Below are positions 14,443 to 26,160 of a stretch of DNA of 64,000 nucleotides, one piece after another; the first letter of the stretch is position 1, and the number at the start of each line of letters is the position of its first letter. This DNA is from Acanthopleura granulata. Lineage: Eukaryota; Mollusca; Polyplacophora; Chitonida; Chitonidae. A program made the position numbers and the translations under genes. The stretch spans positions 10,791,306 to 10,855,305 of the forward strand of contig JABBOT010000001.1 of assembly GCA_016165875.1 (NCBI GenBank), read 5' to 3'. The notes below the pieces were generated by a model. The model was not told where the DNA came from and did no database searches. It saw only the letters and a list, made by a program, of their open reading frames with translations.

Positions 14443-16191
14443 CACTTGTTGAACTTTTTACTTTCAAAGCTGAGTGACAGGTGCTTGGACATGAGGTGTA
14501 TCCACAGCATACAAACACAGGTGTATCCGGTGCTATGGACGAGACAGAAAACAAGCCTTACTGAATTGACACCCAGGGTAATTTTGTAAATGCAACCTCA
14601 CACTTTCTCCATCACAATGTTTCACACCATTGATTTGTAATTTCCTTAATTACCTGAATGCATGATTTATCAGCTTTTCAGCCTGGGGTGCCTGTTATCT
14701 CCAACCTGACTTCATATGTGTATATCCTACACACTGCATATCTCTGCCTACACTGTATATCTACATGCTGATGAATACTAAATCCTGGTTTTAGTATGCA
14801 TACATGTTATGTAAGCCTTTTCTTGGTATATAATGCTAATAATGAAGAACAGGCACATATGTAATTTGAGTTCTTTAATGTGTGTTCCATACGCAACTGT
14901 ACACGTACAAATTGGAATTTCAATACAAATTAGAACAATATACACAATAACGAGCAGTGCATGTAAGTACATGTATGCAAATAACATAATCTAAACAGGA
15001 GCAGCCATTTGCTGGTCACATCAGAACTTATGGAATTTCAGTATAACATTCATATTATCATATAGTGTGGAATAAACACACACCTGGTATCTTCACACAC
15101 TTACAACACGTAGCTGAGCACGCCAGATAGTCTACATCATAGTGCATGTACATACATGTACACTGCATGTATGATAATTAAAAGGCCTTATGCATAACAT
15201 CCATATCAATAATGAATTATTTTAATGATGCACAACAACAGCATCTATAAATTTTAATGCCACAGATGATAAATGTGCAGTGACAGGTAATACTATAAAT
15301 GTTACTTCATGTTTGCTTGCATTCAACATAGCTTTAAACAACATAGGGAAAATAACACATTTGCACCAACAGCATGAGATACCGTTTTCACCTTAGGGTT
15401 GTAGATGTGTACATTTTAACCCACCGAAAATAGATATTTAAGTTGTCTATTTTTAAATTTCTGCTAACGGACTCATCAAGAAGCAGGGGGTATTCCAAGC
15501 AAGTACTGTGTCATAGGGGAACTTCACCAGACAGAAACATGCTAATTTCACAGCCAATAGGAACAGGGTTCAGGTCTGAATCGTCTCAGTAATTGAAGTT
15601 TTCCCAGTCAGAAAAGGTCACTGTTGGCTAGGAGACACATTTCCATCTCATCTAGTGCCATATGTCCAGGCTTTACTGCCCACACAGTGCCTGTGCAGAC
15701 GGAAATGTGTTGTGAGGCAACGAGGAACCGATCTGCTTTCCTCAACCTTATTGGCATGAGATAAACGATATTTCGGTCTCTACTAGGCCAGAGCTGATGC
15801 TCAATCAATATCCTTGATGCTGCGCCCTGATCAATAACAACAACAAAGCAGAACAGAGTGAGGCAGCCTTGATGGAGATGGGTTGGTTGTCAGGGCCTGC
15901 TCTCCAGCCACATCCAATCCGCACTGGGACAGCTCGCCTGCAGATGTTGCCCGTGTGTTATTATTCTTGGCACAGTAATTAGAAAGCAATTGATCTTTCA
16001 GCTTCACAGGCCAAATAATACTGGCCAGATCTCAGATAACAACAGTGCATCACAGTGGGCTCGCTGTAGAAACTGAAGTGACATACATGTAACCAGGTGT
16101 GTATATTACCTGCACAAGAGCTGCATGTATTAACATCATATTTGTTCCCTTTGAGAAAAAGCATACATGAAATGATCAGAGAAAAACTTAC

Positions 16192-16308
16192 CTGATATTG
16201 GGCAGTATCAGCTTCTTCCACAAAACCACGATGACGGTCAACCAAAAATTCTACTGGCTTCCTCCTGCTGCCACTTATACCAAACTTGTCAACTAATGGC
16301 TTGAAACT
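16192..16308 (-). CDS. KDM3: KDM3-family H3K9 demethylase, coding exon 3
   Basis: Encodes residues about 105-143 (39 codons), phase 0 at both ends. The acceptor is TTCTGTTTGCAG and the donor GTAAGT. Joined to exon 2 it reads WPAL-SFKPLVDKFG, nearly identical to WPALTFTPLVDKLG in vertebrate KDM3B. It continues PVEFLVDRHRGFVEE, matching the PVEYLLDRxxxFL segment of KDM3B. The similarity is closer to KDM3B than to KDM3A here, which is expected if a single invertebrate KDM3 predates the vertebrate duplications. The last residues (DTAQYQ) run to the splice site without recognisable motifs. Confidence 0.93.
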
Positions 16309-19300
16309 CTGCAAACAGAATACAAATTGGAGGTGGAGAAATCAATATGGTGAGAGCTGAGACTTTCACAACACTGGCATGATGACAGAAGAAATCACTC
16401 ACATTGGACAAGCCATGGCCAATGGTCTGCCTAGATTCAATTAGCACTGGATGGCCAGTGTGATCAGCTTTTAAACCTCAGCATATAGGATTTAAAAGCC
16501 ATTACAGTTTCAAAAGGATCAAATTGAGTTCACTTTCCTTTTTTTTTTTTTCCACAATCTGTGAAATAGTCTGCCAATGTCTGACTTTCCACTGAGCAAA
16601 CTTAGGGGCTATACAAAAGTCAACACGGAAAGAAAAAAAAACCAAAACATACTAACAGTTCAATTGATTTAGGAACACATGGAATGTAGTAAACATGAAT
16701 CTCGGCTCTAACATGTTGGGCACACTTTTCACGCACATGTACACTGTGCCTTTATGCATACATTTCTTGCCCACTAAATAGAGTATAACAAGGAATTCAC
16801 CTTTGACAATCAAATAATATAGATACATATACAAGTGCATGTACTGTAAGAGAGAATATCCTGTGCCAGCAATGTACTCAAGCAATCAGTTACACTCTTG
16901 CAAAAACAAGTCAACCTGAAGAAACCAAAGCCTGCAAGGCTCATTTGGTGTCCCAGAAAACCAAGGGAGTGGATGCGGTTAACACCTTCCCTCTGGCAAA
17001 TGAAACTATGTTACACACTGCCTGATCAGGTGGAAATAGCAGAACTGAAATTGCACAAAACTCTGCCCCAGAGTCCTTGGGAAGATGGACATATTCCATA
17101 GCACTGAATAAATTTGATCTCATTACAAAACTTATTCCTCAAACTAGAAGCTTTGCTGCAATGGCTCAACTTTCAAAACACTTAAATCTTCTAAAAAAAA
17201 TTTAGATGCTGAAAAGCTAAAAGCCCTGTGCCGAATGATTATCGATCGCAGCTTCGTTCCAATTTTCTCTCTCAAGTCCCAATCTGGCTGCTTCGGTCAG
17301 CCAATTATCCATAGCAAATATGGCTCCTGGAGACAAGTCAGCCGAATGGGTGCTAGATCTCAAAGGAAATCCAGGAATCAATATGAAGGAAGAGAAAAAA
17401 AGTACATTCCTCTGGTATACAATGTCCTTTGGGTGGCAGGTATATCGATCTGAGCAGAGTGTCTTGGATGGCCAGGCTAATGTGGCTGAATAAAGGCGGA
17501 TGAAGATATTCTATCAACATGACAAGCTTTTCCCTGGTAGGCTGCACAATTTGAGCTAATTTAGAACCTACCCTTTTCCAGCCTATGCACGCTGTTTGAC
17601 TTGAGTTCCACAAGCAACCCGCTTGAGCCTGCAAGTGTTTTCTGAACTACAGCTTGAATGTTCCACAATTACTACAAAAATAGGATTTCTCTTAGAATGT
17701 CTACGGACTTTAACGCGCACATGTTGGCTGAAGATACAGATTGTGCTTGAGTAACCGCATGTTGCCACCTCTTCTAATGTATTGAGAAGGGAAGCCACCT
17801 TTTGTTTATACCGTTAACAAAGGGCTTTCAAGTAATGCCGTAATAGCACATGAGAGGCTAGAAACAAAGACATAACATGCTATCGACTGAAAGAAAGCCA
17901 TTTCCCGATGTTGCTGGCTCTGGGATGAGCAAGCCACCCACTCTGAGCCCCTTCCTTATCAGCTGTATCAACCAGTTGGCATGCAACCAACAATCTCTGT
18001 CCAGCCACCCTTCACTACATTAAATGGAGGACGAGGGAGATAAAATGTAAGCCTTTACATTTACTGCAGTAGACAGTTAACTAATTAAAAATCCACACAC
18101 ACAAATACTGTTTACATAGCTCAACCTTATTTCACCTCCTGTACTTTGCTAGTGCTTAGAGGTAACTAGTTTTTGTGATGTGCAAGTTTTAGTGAACTTT
18201 TTAACATACATTATATAAATATTGTATGTTAGTTGCGAAGTGGGGTCCTCATTCCAACGAAGTAGCTGAGAAAGTTAAAGAGAAAAACAACCACAAATGT
18301 GTCTGAGTTACAGTAAAGAACAATTAACACTGTTCACATGCGTATAATAATTTAAAAACTGACATCAACAGAGTGGCAACATGGTCAGCCTCATTCAAGC
18401 AGATTTGGTTTGGAGGGTCTCAGAATAGGTTAGGTAAGTTTAGGGACCACTTTGTTAATGTTGATTTATGCCTGAGTTACAGTAGTTAAACAAGATCATC
18501 ACATACATGTACATGTGTATTATACACTTTTGAGCAGCAAATATTTAAGAGATATTTAGAAGCCAAAATGTCCCTTCTTCACATCCAAATATGAATGAAT
18601 GCCAGTATATGTTGATATGATTATTTATAAACATTTGAAAGCATGTACAATTTTTAGATCACACTTACCATTGACATTTAGTTTACGGGACAACATGTAA
18701 CTCTATGGGGAAGTACATTATTTTGGTATTCGCAAGCTGTACACAAATACAAATAATTTCACTTACTGCATTGAAAATAATAAAATGCAGTAAAATACCA
18801 GGTACATGTACATGTACAGATCACTTTTGCGGACTTCACCACGAATACACAAAGCTTTACTTTCGACGGAAATCCGGGAACAGAAATCCCGTAAACAGAA
18901 TCTATTGGCATCTACTTGGATTCCCATACAAAAAAAAAGTCAACTTCACTGCTTTATTATAAAAAAAAAATGTATTGTTTCAGATCAGTAGTTATGAAAA
19001 TAAAAATCCCCAAAATCTGTTTGCTTTCGTAAGCTTTCAAACCTTTACTTTCTTCAGTTCCTAGATTTGGACAAGATTATGATGGATTCCAGCAAGATAA
19101 TCTACAGGAATTCATAGATTAATATTCTGGTAAAAAAATGACGAAAATAAAGATCCATGCTCATGTATCTAAGTGTCTATACATCTACATATGGGCTATG
19201 AGATTTAAAAACCATTGGTGGGTAGTCATTAGTATACATGGTCATTTTCTGGCAATGTTATGACCATGATGCAAAACAAACGCTGATAGCTGCAGACCAT

Positions 19301-19343
19301 CAGCTGCCATCAGAAACTAACAATAAAAAAATGCAGAACTTAC
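16309..19343 (-). other. KDM3 intron 2
   Basis: A 3.0-kb intron between exons 2 and 3. A region at about 17220-17640 is less AT-rich than its surroundings but has no coding signal I can recognise. No known repeat family was identified in it. Confidence 0.85.
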
Positions 19344-19499
19344 CAAAGCAGGCCAATTGACAAGCTGGTGTCTCGGTTTGTTGATATCTTCACGCTCAGC
19401 CCACAGTAACGTATTTTCCACAAGAAAAACTTGAAATGCTTCCTGCACACGGACCCATTCCCGTTTCTTCCACTCTTTGTCATCAAATTCAACGAGTGC
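19344..19499 (-). CDS. KDM3: KDM3-family H3K9 demethylase, coding exon 2
   Basis: Encodes residues about 53-104 of the protein, again exactly 52 codons. A pyrimidine-rich acceptor ending CTATTCCAG precedes it and a GTAAGT donor follows; both ends are phase 0. The key match is VEFDD followed by a W-rich stretch, then FLVENTLLWAERED and NWPAL. Vertebrate KDM3A/B have VEFDG, FLVEHNLVLAER and QWPAL/WPAI at the same spacing. The join to exon 1 reads DFS-ALVEFDD, which aligns without a gap to KDM3 (DLxxxVEFDG), so no obligatory exon is missing between them. This N-terminal region is annotated in KDM3B as Tudor/PWWP-like; I am confident of the family but not of the fold boundary. Confidence 0.93.
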
Positions 19500-19837
19500 C
19501 TGGAATAGAGAAGGTAGTGAAAAGGCCTTGAGCTCAGGGCAAAACAGAAGAGATCCATGAGAAGGTTTATCTCTACATGATGCAGAGACCTTCACAGGTG
19601 TCCATGTACATTGTTTGCTTTACAATCACAGCCTCAGCTCATCCTAGCAAACATGATCAAATACCACAATCTGATGGATAGCAGGACAGAAAAAGTGTGC
19701 ACAACAAGGCCAGACAACAAGTGATAGGCCAGCAGCATTTTTTATTTTCCCCCATCTACCCTCTGTAACGGGACTGTTTGCATAGGACCAGCTGATCGTG
19801 TAACAGGCTAATCGTAGGGGAACTACCTTATTTCTTC

Positions 19838-20030
19838 AACCTTCTCAACCACCTCTGCAACCAATATTTTAAAACATTCTGAGAGAATGTTTGGGGTGTA
19901 GAGAAATAATTTGCACAGTTTTGCGTAGCTCACATCTTTAATCACACAAACAAATCATTTTTAGTGTCATTTTCATAATCATGTATGCATAAATTTCACT
20001 GAAAGAAGTGCTTTAGTGGTTGAAAAGGTT
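19838..20030. mobile_element. MITE-like element, copy A (about 193 bp)
   Basis: Bounded by inverted ends AACCTTCTCAACCACC and AGTGGTTGAAAAGGTT. The interior matches a second copy at 24324-24514, including CATCTTTAATCACACAAACA and ATGCATAAATTTCA. No coding capacity. The superfamily is not assigned. Confidence 0.65.
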
Positions 20031-23000
20031 TATGATTCACAGTATCTCTCTTTAGCTACTGTGGCTCTGTTACAGAGCTTCATCAATGTTTGAATCTACA
20101 GCCATTTTTTTTACGCCAACATGTTGTAATTTAGATCTATACTGCTTTTCACTACTCTCATTTAAATACTTCACAGTAAATCAGGCAACTCTCTCACTAC
20201 TCAAGTTGGTGGGCACCGGAACACTTTCAAGGGCATAAGTCAATAGTAAATTACATATATTTTCATCCGAACAAAAATGAACACTACACTTGTGCTTTTC
20301 CCAGATCCAATATATAAAACAAAGGCAGAGAAATCTGATGGCTTTGATTGTGTGTACTATGAGCCCTTGACCTACAGAAACACCTCCCTTGGTATCATTG
20401 CAAAGTGCTACCTTAAAACACTAATGTGCAGATATACCCACAATATAAGCATGAGCTAACCTTAATATTACCACATATTTTAACAGGTATTAACTAAAGT
20501 CTCTCTGACAGTTACATGTACATGTACTTGAACTGTTTTCCTATTGGTCTACTAAACAATGCACATCTGCAATGTCCATGTTGATACTTGAGAATACCAT
20601 TATGCACATGTAGCTCCTTTTATATTCCACTACTCATACCAGGTGCTAGAGTAAGTGAAATTATCCGTTCTCTTCACATTTCCTCCTATTTCTCCTTGGC
20701 TGATGCTCTCTCTTCCTGTTTACGGTTAAAACATCAGAAGCGGGTACCTCTTGTTGAGTTACAGGATATATACCAGAGGCTATCTTGTGCTATAATGCAC
20801 AAGAATTTGAACCAATTATATACAATAACTAATAAAGCTTTCAGTTAAATTTGATCAAGAAAATATATTTTAAAAAAATACAGACAGCACACAACAAAAC
20901 TTGGGCATAGTTTGCAAAACACAAATTTGCATACAAACTGTTTCTGTATCGTGTATTAAGAGTGTGAATTTACATGCTCAAAGGTATGGAAATACGTCCC
21001 CATGCAGTCCATGAACACAGACGCATCTGAATGTCCAGAGGTCCCAGTCATTCTATGACTCAAATCACTCAACAACAGACATCTGGAGTGTACCAATAAA
21101 TTGCTAAGAAAGGCAAAATTCTTACAATATATACATGAAAATTGAAGTGTTGAGGAAGACACGTCTTGACGATTGTGTGTTCCTGATTGACTGATTGACT
21201 GCTTGACAGAGATCAAACCCACACACATCTGTCCGCCCTGATTTCCGACTATCAAACATCACCTTCCAGAGATGACACCACATTAACCTTCAGAACAATT
21301 TGTAACTCACATTTGCAGGTACATTATTTTATTAATTTTGTTACTCTTTTTTTAAAATTGGCTAGGATTAGAAAAAAAAACCCACAAATTTTGAAATCAG
21401 GGCATTTTATTTGTAATTTCTCTCCACTTTTCCCCATCTCCCCATGGTCTCAAATTTCTTCAGAACAGGTTGTCACAAAAGACACTGAGATACCCCCTGT
21501 AGACACTGTACACATACATGGACATCCATACACATACAGCTATGATTATGTGTTTAAATGAGGCCGTCAACAAAGCTGCTTTATTGGTTTGTTTCTATTT
21601 GCAGACTGGGAACCACGTGACTACCCAATGTATTAAAAGCCAGAGGTGACTGATGGACAAAGGCTGTGGATATACTTTGCAAGAGGGATTAATTAAACAC
21701 TACCTCCAGGGCATAATCCATTAATACATTAGATATATCTGTGTCCAGGGCCTTAGGGAAACTACAACCCTATTGCACAGGTACTCCAAAGGGCCAGCTA
21801 ATTTACTTCATAGAACACATGTCTGTGTTACATACAATACATGTATGCATACTGCCAACTGTTTACACTTATTATTGTATACATGTCCCTGTATGTTACA
21901 TGCATCCATAAACAATTACAAGAACATGCATACAGACGCTATGCGCTATGAATCAATACCGAATGTATGAAAACACTTATTTGATATAATTTTAAAGATG
22001 TGTAGCAGGGCAGTCCCTTACTATTCTCCTGTGTGGGCATCCTAATATCAGCAAATTTAAGCTTACCCATATACACATATACCCATATACACATAAGATA
22101 TACATAAGTCACACATCCAGACTTGATTGTAAACATAAAAAAACAAATTCTTCAGGAAATGATTAGGCCAACCAGAATATATCTTCTTTTTTTTTTTGCA
22201 TTACCCAACTGTTTCTAACTACTTTGGGGGCCCTAGTAATTTTGTTCACAGGAAGTAATGAGTATTTACCACGACTTCAGGGACAAAGTCATTATCTTCC
22301 TCTGAAAAAAAAAAAGTGACATTACCTAAAAACAAAATGGATAATTGTTGTTGCTTTGCATTCTATAAAGACAACAGATTTATCTCCTTAGAATGAATAA
22401 ATCAGATCAATCAAGAAAACCTGCATCTGTTCTACACTGGTAACCAGCCCATGGACTTAACTACTTTTTGGCAAAAAAATATAAACAGCCTACCTACCTA
22501 CCCTCGTTCGTTTCAGACTGTAATGCAAACTGAGACTTTTCCACTTGACCTTAGCCTTAGCACATTAATAAGTCAATTGGCTTGAAAAATTACCTGGTGC
22601 CAGAGAAAACCAAACAAGGCTGAAACAAGTTTTATAGTGTACATGAACTTGTACATAAGAGTTCCTAAGAGGGTGCGCACTGCTTGTTGACTTTGTTTCT
22701 GGCATTTCAGCCAAGACCAGAAAAAGGTGAGGTAATTCCAGATTCAATGGCTGACAAGTCTGTATTGAGCAGTGGGAAATCTGAAGACCCTAAACTGCCT
22801 AGCCTTCAGCAGGCAACAGATCTCTCTCTCTCTTCAGCTGAACTGAGGCAATAACATTGCACCATGGAACAGATAGCCCTCAACAGACAGGATCCAAATG
22901 TGAGCCAATAGCCGTGGGAAAGTGCCTGAAATTCTACACCAGGCCCAGAAATCTGCCAGGCAGAACCCAGTAGAGGGTATAAACATGTCTGTGAGACAGG

Positions 23001-23523
23001 GTACAAGGTGAAAGAGGGGCCTGTGTAAGAGCTGACAGCCTATCATCTCTCAGATCTCTGCCCACATCTGAACCAACAGCCACCTCAAAATGACTACCAG
23101 CTGGCCTCTTTCAAAACACACTGGATTCTAAACCCAACAGCCAAATGAAGAGTAGAGTTCTAAACCTGCAACCATACAAACATAAACAAACCCAGGGTGT
23201 AGGCATTCCCTTTTTCTGTCACTGTATTCAAATTTACCACAGGCTCTGCTGCCTTTTAATGCTCTGGTATGTACACATAAATATGCCAGAAAAAATCCAG
23301 AAGGCTTCTATACACAGTGCTGACACAGTGATACATGTAAAATAGTATTCCAATCATCATACAATCAAGAATACATAAGTCTCTTCGTCAAACATATCTA
23401 CATGTACATGTAAATACTCTTACAACACCAACTGATACATCCTTACAATGACCCTGAGCAGGAATTTATCTTCATACATGTATATCCACAGCAAAATCAT
23501 GTTTTTTTCTATCTGTCATACAG

Positions 23524-23747
23524 GGCCTCTGTGGCTCAGTTGGTAAGCGCACTAGTGCAGGGTAATGACCCAGAAGCCCACTAATGCAGTCGCTGTGATT
23601 TCAAGTCCAGCTTATGGTCATGGATAGTCGTAGGTTTCAACCAGGCTCTGCTCGGTTTCCTCCCACCATAATACTGGCAACCGTCATATACGTGAAATAT
23701 TCTTAAGAGCGGCGTAAAATAAGAATCAACTAAATATATAAATAAAT
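23524..23747 (+). mobile_element. tRNA-headed SINE, near full-length copy
   Basis: The head carries an RNA polymerase III A box (TGGCTCAGTTGG) and, about 75 bases later, a B box-like GATTTCAAGTCC, the layout of a tRNA-derived SINE. A central core follows with TTTCCTCCCACCATAATACT, then the family 3' end (GGCGTAAAAT) and an AT-rich tail of AAAT units. A segment present in other copies between the B box and the core is partly missing. This is the best copy in the window for reading orientation. Confidence 0.8.
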
Positions 23748-24323
23748 CTGTCATGCAAGGTAAATTTAAATCCATTCTTCTCAGGTAACAAAGAACATGC
23801 ACATGAAAAAAAAGAACTTGAAGCAAAGTTGTGATACTGAATTGCTTTTCATAATCTCAAAACCACAACCAGCTTCTAAGGTTTCACTGAAAAACCCCAT
23901 CAAGAGGATTACAGCATAAACTGGATTCCTAACGTACATGTACTTATATGTATAGTCACTACAGTACATGTAAACAATATCATAGTTAATGTGCAGTACT
24001 GTACATTCAGAAGCTATCACTGCTTAGTGAGCAACAGCGTTTTTACAATATGGGGAAAAAGATGCAACAAGGCAAAGCAATCCTCAAAAACTGTAATTAT
24101 ATAAAGTAAACAACACTTCTGGATACATTTGCAAAGAATATACAAAAAGATCCATATTAGAAGCCCTGGGCAAACATGCACAATTACAGAGAACAAATAC
24201 AAGTAACAATTAGCCCCTAATGCTAGCAAACAACATGTACAGTGGCAAGATATCTGAATCAACACTTAACAACAGGTTGAACATGTACATGTATGCAGAC
24301 AGATACAAGTACTCTAATTCGTC

Positions 24324-24514
24324 AACCTTTTCAACCACTCTAACAACCAATATTTTGAAACATTGTGACAGAACTAAAGGATGTGGAGACATAAATTGCA
24401 CAGTTTTATGAGGATGACATCTTTAATCACAAAAACAAATCACTTTTAGCATCATTTTCATAACCACTGTATGCATAAATTTCAATGAAAAAAGTTCTTT
24501 AGTGGTTGAAGAAA
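24324..24514. mobile_element. MITE-like element, copy B (about 190 bp)
   Basis: Second copy of the element at 19838-20030, in the same orientation. Left end AACCTTTTCAACCACT, right end AGTGGTTGAAGA. Shared interior blocks include CATCTTTAATCACAAAAACA and GTATGCATAAATTTCA. Confidence 0.65.
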
Positions 24515-25239
24515 ACAGTATATACAGTATATCCAGCAGTGCTCATAACTGCTAAGAAGTATACCAATTGCACCTCCAATTGCTGGCAAAACAAAGTAAA
24601 AAATAAATCCAAACCACAGCTAACAAACAACATGCACTTATAATGTACGTATTATATAATACATATGTTGTATGGATCCTCTTCCTCTAACATTTCTCTG
24701 GGCCCTTAGGTTGTAACTACTCCAAACAATGTTACATGTAAATTCATACATGCAAGGCTGCTGATCAGGACATAGCAGTAGAAATGATATTAAAAGATAA
24801 TAATTAGTGAATTCATATACTGAATTTCTCTTAAGCAGAGCTACACTAATGTGTTCCACTGCTCAGGCACATACCCACATTGTGGATGTTAACTTATTCT
24901 GCAGTTCACCATTTGATCTAAGGGACATAACTCCTCCTTAATCAACATGTATATTTATAGACATTTTGAAAAGTGCATCTTCATTTACCTCCTTACAACT
25001 ATCTACATATGTTATTGTAAAAGAACAGTCTGCATGTTCTTTTCTCAACATAAGCTATATGTACTTGTGTGTTACTTGTCAACTTGTTTCAGCCAGTAAA
25101 TTGTGCATATCTACGACTTCACTGATGTATAAGTCTGTAGTTAATGTATTATTCACTGTTTTCATGTTTAAAAATGCTGATGTACAGTATATATATTATT
25201 TCTACCTGTTCATGTATTGTTTGTATAAACAACCACAGC

Positions 25240-25304
25240 GAAGGGCAAATTGTCCAACCTGACAGAGTAACACTCTTTAAATAAAGGTTTCATTCATTCA
25301 TTCG
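25240..25304 (+). mobile_element. Possible LINE 3' terminus
   Basis: An AATAAA at 25280-25285 is followed by GGTTTCATTCATTCATTCG, a short-unit tail of the kind seen at the 3' ends of CR1/L2/jockey-like non-LTR retrotransposons. The upstream few hundred bases have no recognisable reverse-transcriptase sequence, so only a truncated 3' end could be present. The assignment rests on the tail alone. Confidence 0.35.
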
Positions 25305-26018
25305 TCTAGAAAATACACATGTACAATACATGATCTATTTTCAATAGTATACATGTGCAGCAGCAATAAACATTTAAATGAATTGAGTTACATATATATT
25401 ATATGCAGTTTATGTATACATACTTATATGAAAATGATTCATGAACATGTAGATGAATGCAAATAGACCAACAAGTTCTGCTTATAGGACCATATACTGG
25501 TCTCTCAAAATCATCAACTGCATAACATATGTACATGTAGATATACACTGTTAGTGAATATATCTGTGGTATTGTTAAATGTAACTAATCAACCCTGTAC
25601 AGGTATATGTATGGGTCATCTGCACTGTGTATTCAACAAAGGTCACGAAGCCAGTCCTCAAAAAAAGGAAAAGATAGTACACACAACCAGTGCACTCAAC
25701 ATGACCTTTAATAACTACAGTAATCTGCCTACCTCTTTTTAATCATGACATTTCCGCTTTACCTGAAAGTTACAAACCATTAAGTGCACACCTGTCATGT
25801 GAGGTTTTTGACCTGTTATGTTGAACTGTAAGACATCTACATCAAGGGGCTGTCACTTAAAGAGCTTTTTTTCTTGATCACAGGAACAGAATAGTCTTCA
25901 GATTCTCCACACACAATTTTTCCCAAACACTCAGTTACCTGTACATACCTGTGCATTCACTACATGTGCACACATGTATGTATGCATCAATACTGCAGGC
26001 CAAAATGCTGACTTTATA

Positions 26019-26160
26019 CAGGATATTGCACAGTGAATGTTGAATACCATACACATTGTTCAAGACATAGGTGTAAAAGATAATGTTGATGTGGTTAGCA
26101 TTTTCCATGTACTAGGAGAGCAATATTTATGGTATTCAACCTTCACTGTACAATATTCTA
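26019..26160. repeat. Inverted repeat with 32-bp arms and 78-bp loop
   Basis: The left arm (26019-26050) and right arm (26129-26160) are reverse complements with about four mismatches. The innermost part GTTGAATACCAT / ATGGTATTCAAC is exact. It could be a small MITE or a hairpin-forming intron sequence. Confidence 0.7.

Larger units (their letters stand above)
5005..16191 (-). other. KDM3 intron 3
   Basis: An 11.2-kb intron bounded by the exon 3 donor and exon 4 acceptor. No exon-like open frame with splice sites was recognised. It holds a T run at 10245-10262, a tandem duplication at 14327-14442, many TACATGTA palindromes, and a more balanced, possibly conserved stretch at about 15840-16010 close to exon 3. 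Confidence 0.85.

Noticed and set aside
23524..23609. tRNA gene
   Set aside because: A and B box-like sequences are present, but the segment cannot be folded into a full cloverleaf that I can see and is followed by the SINE core. It is a SINE head.
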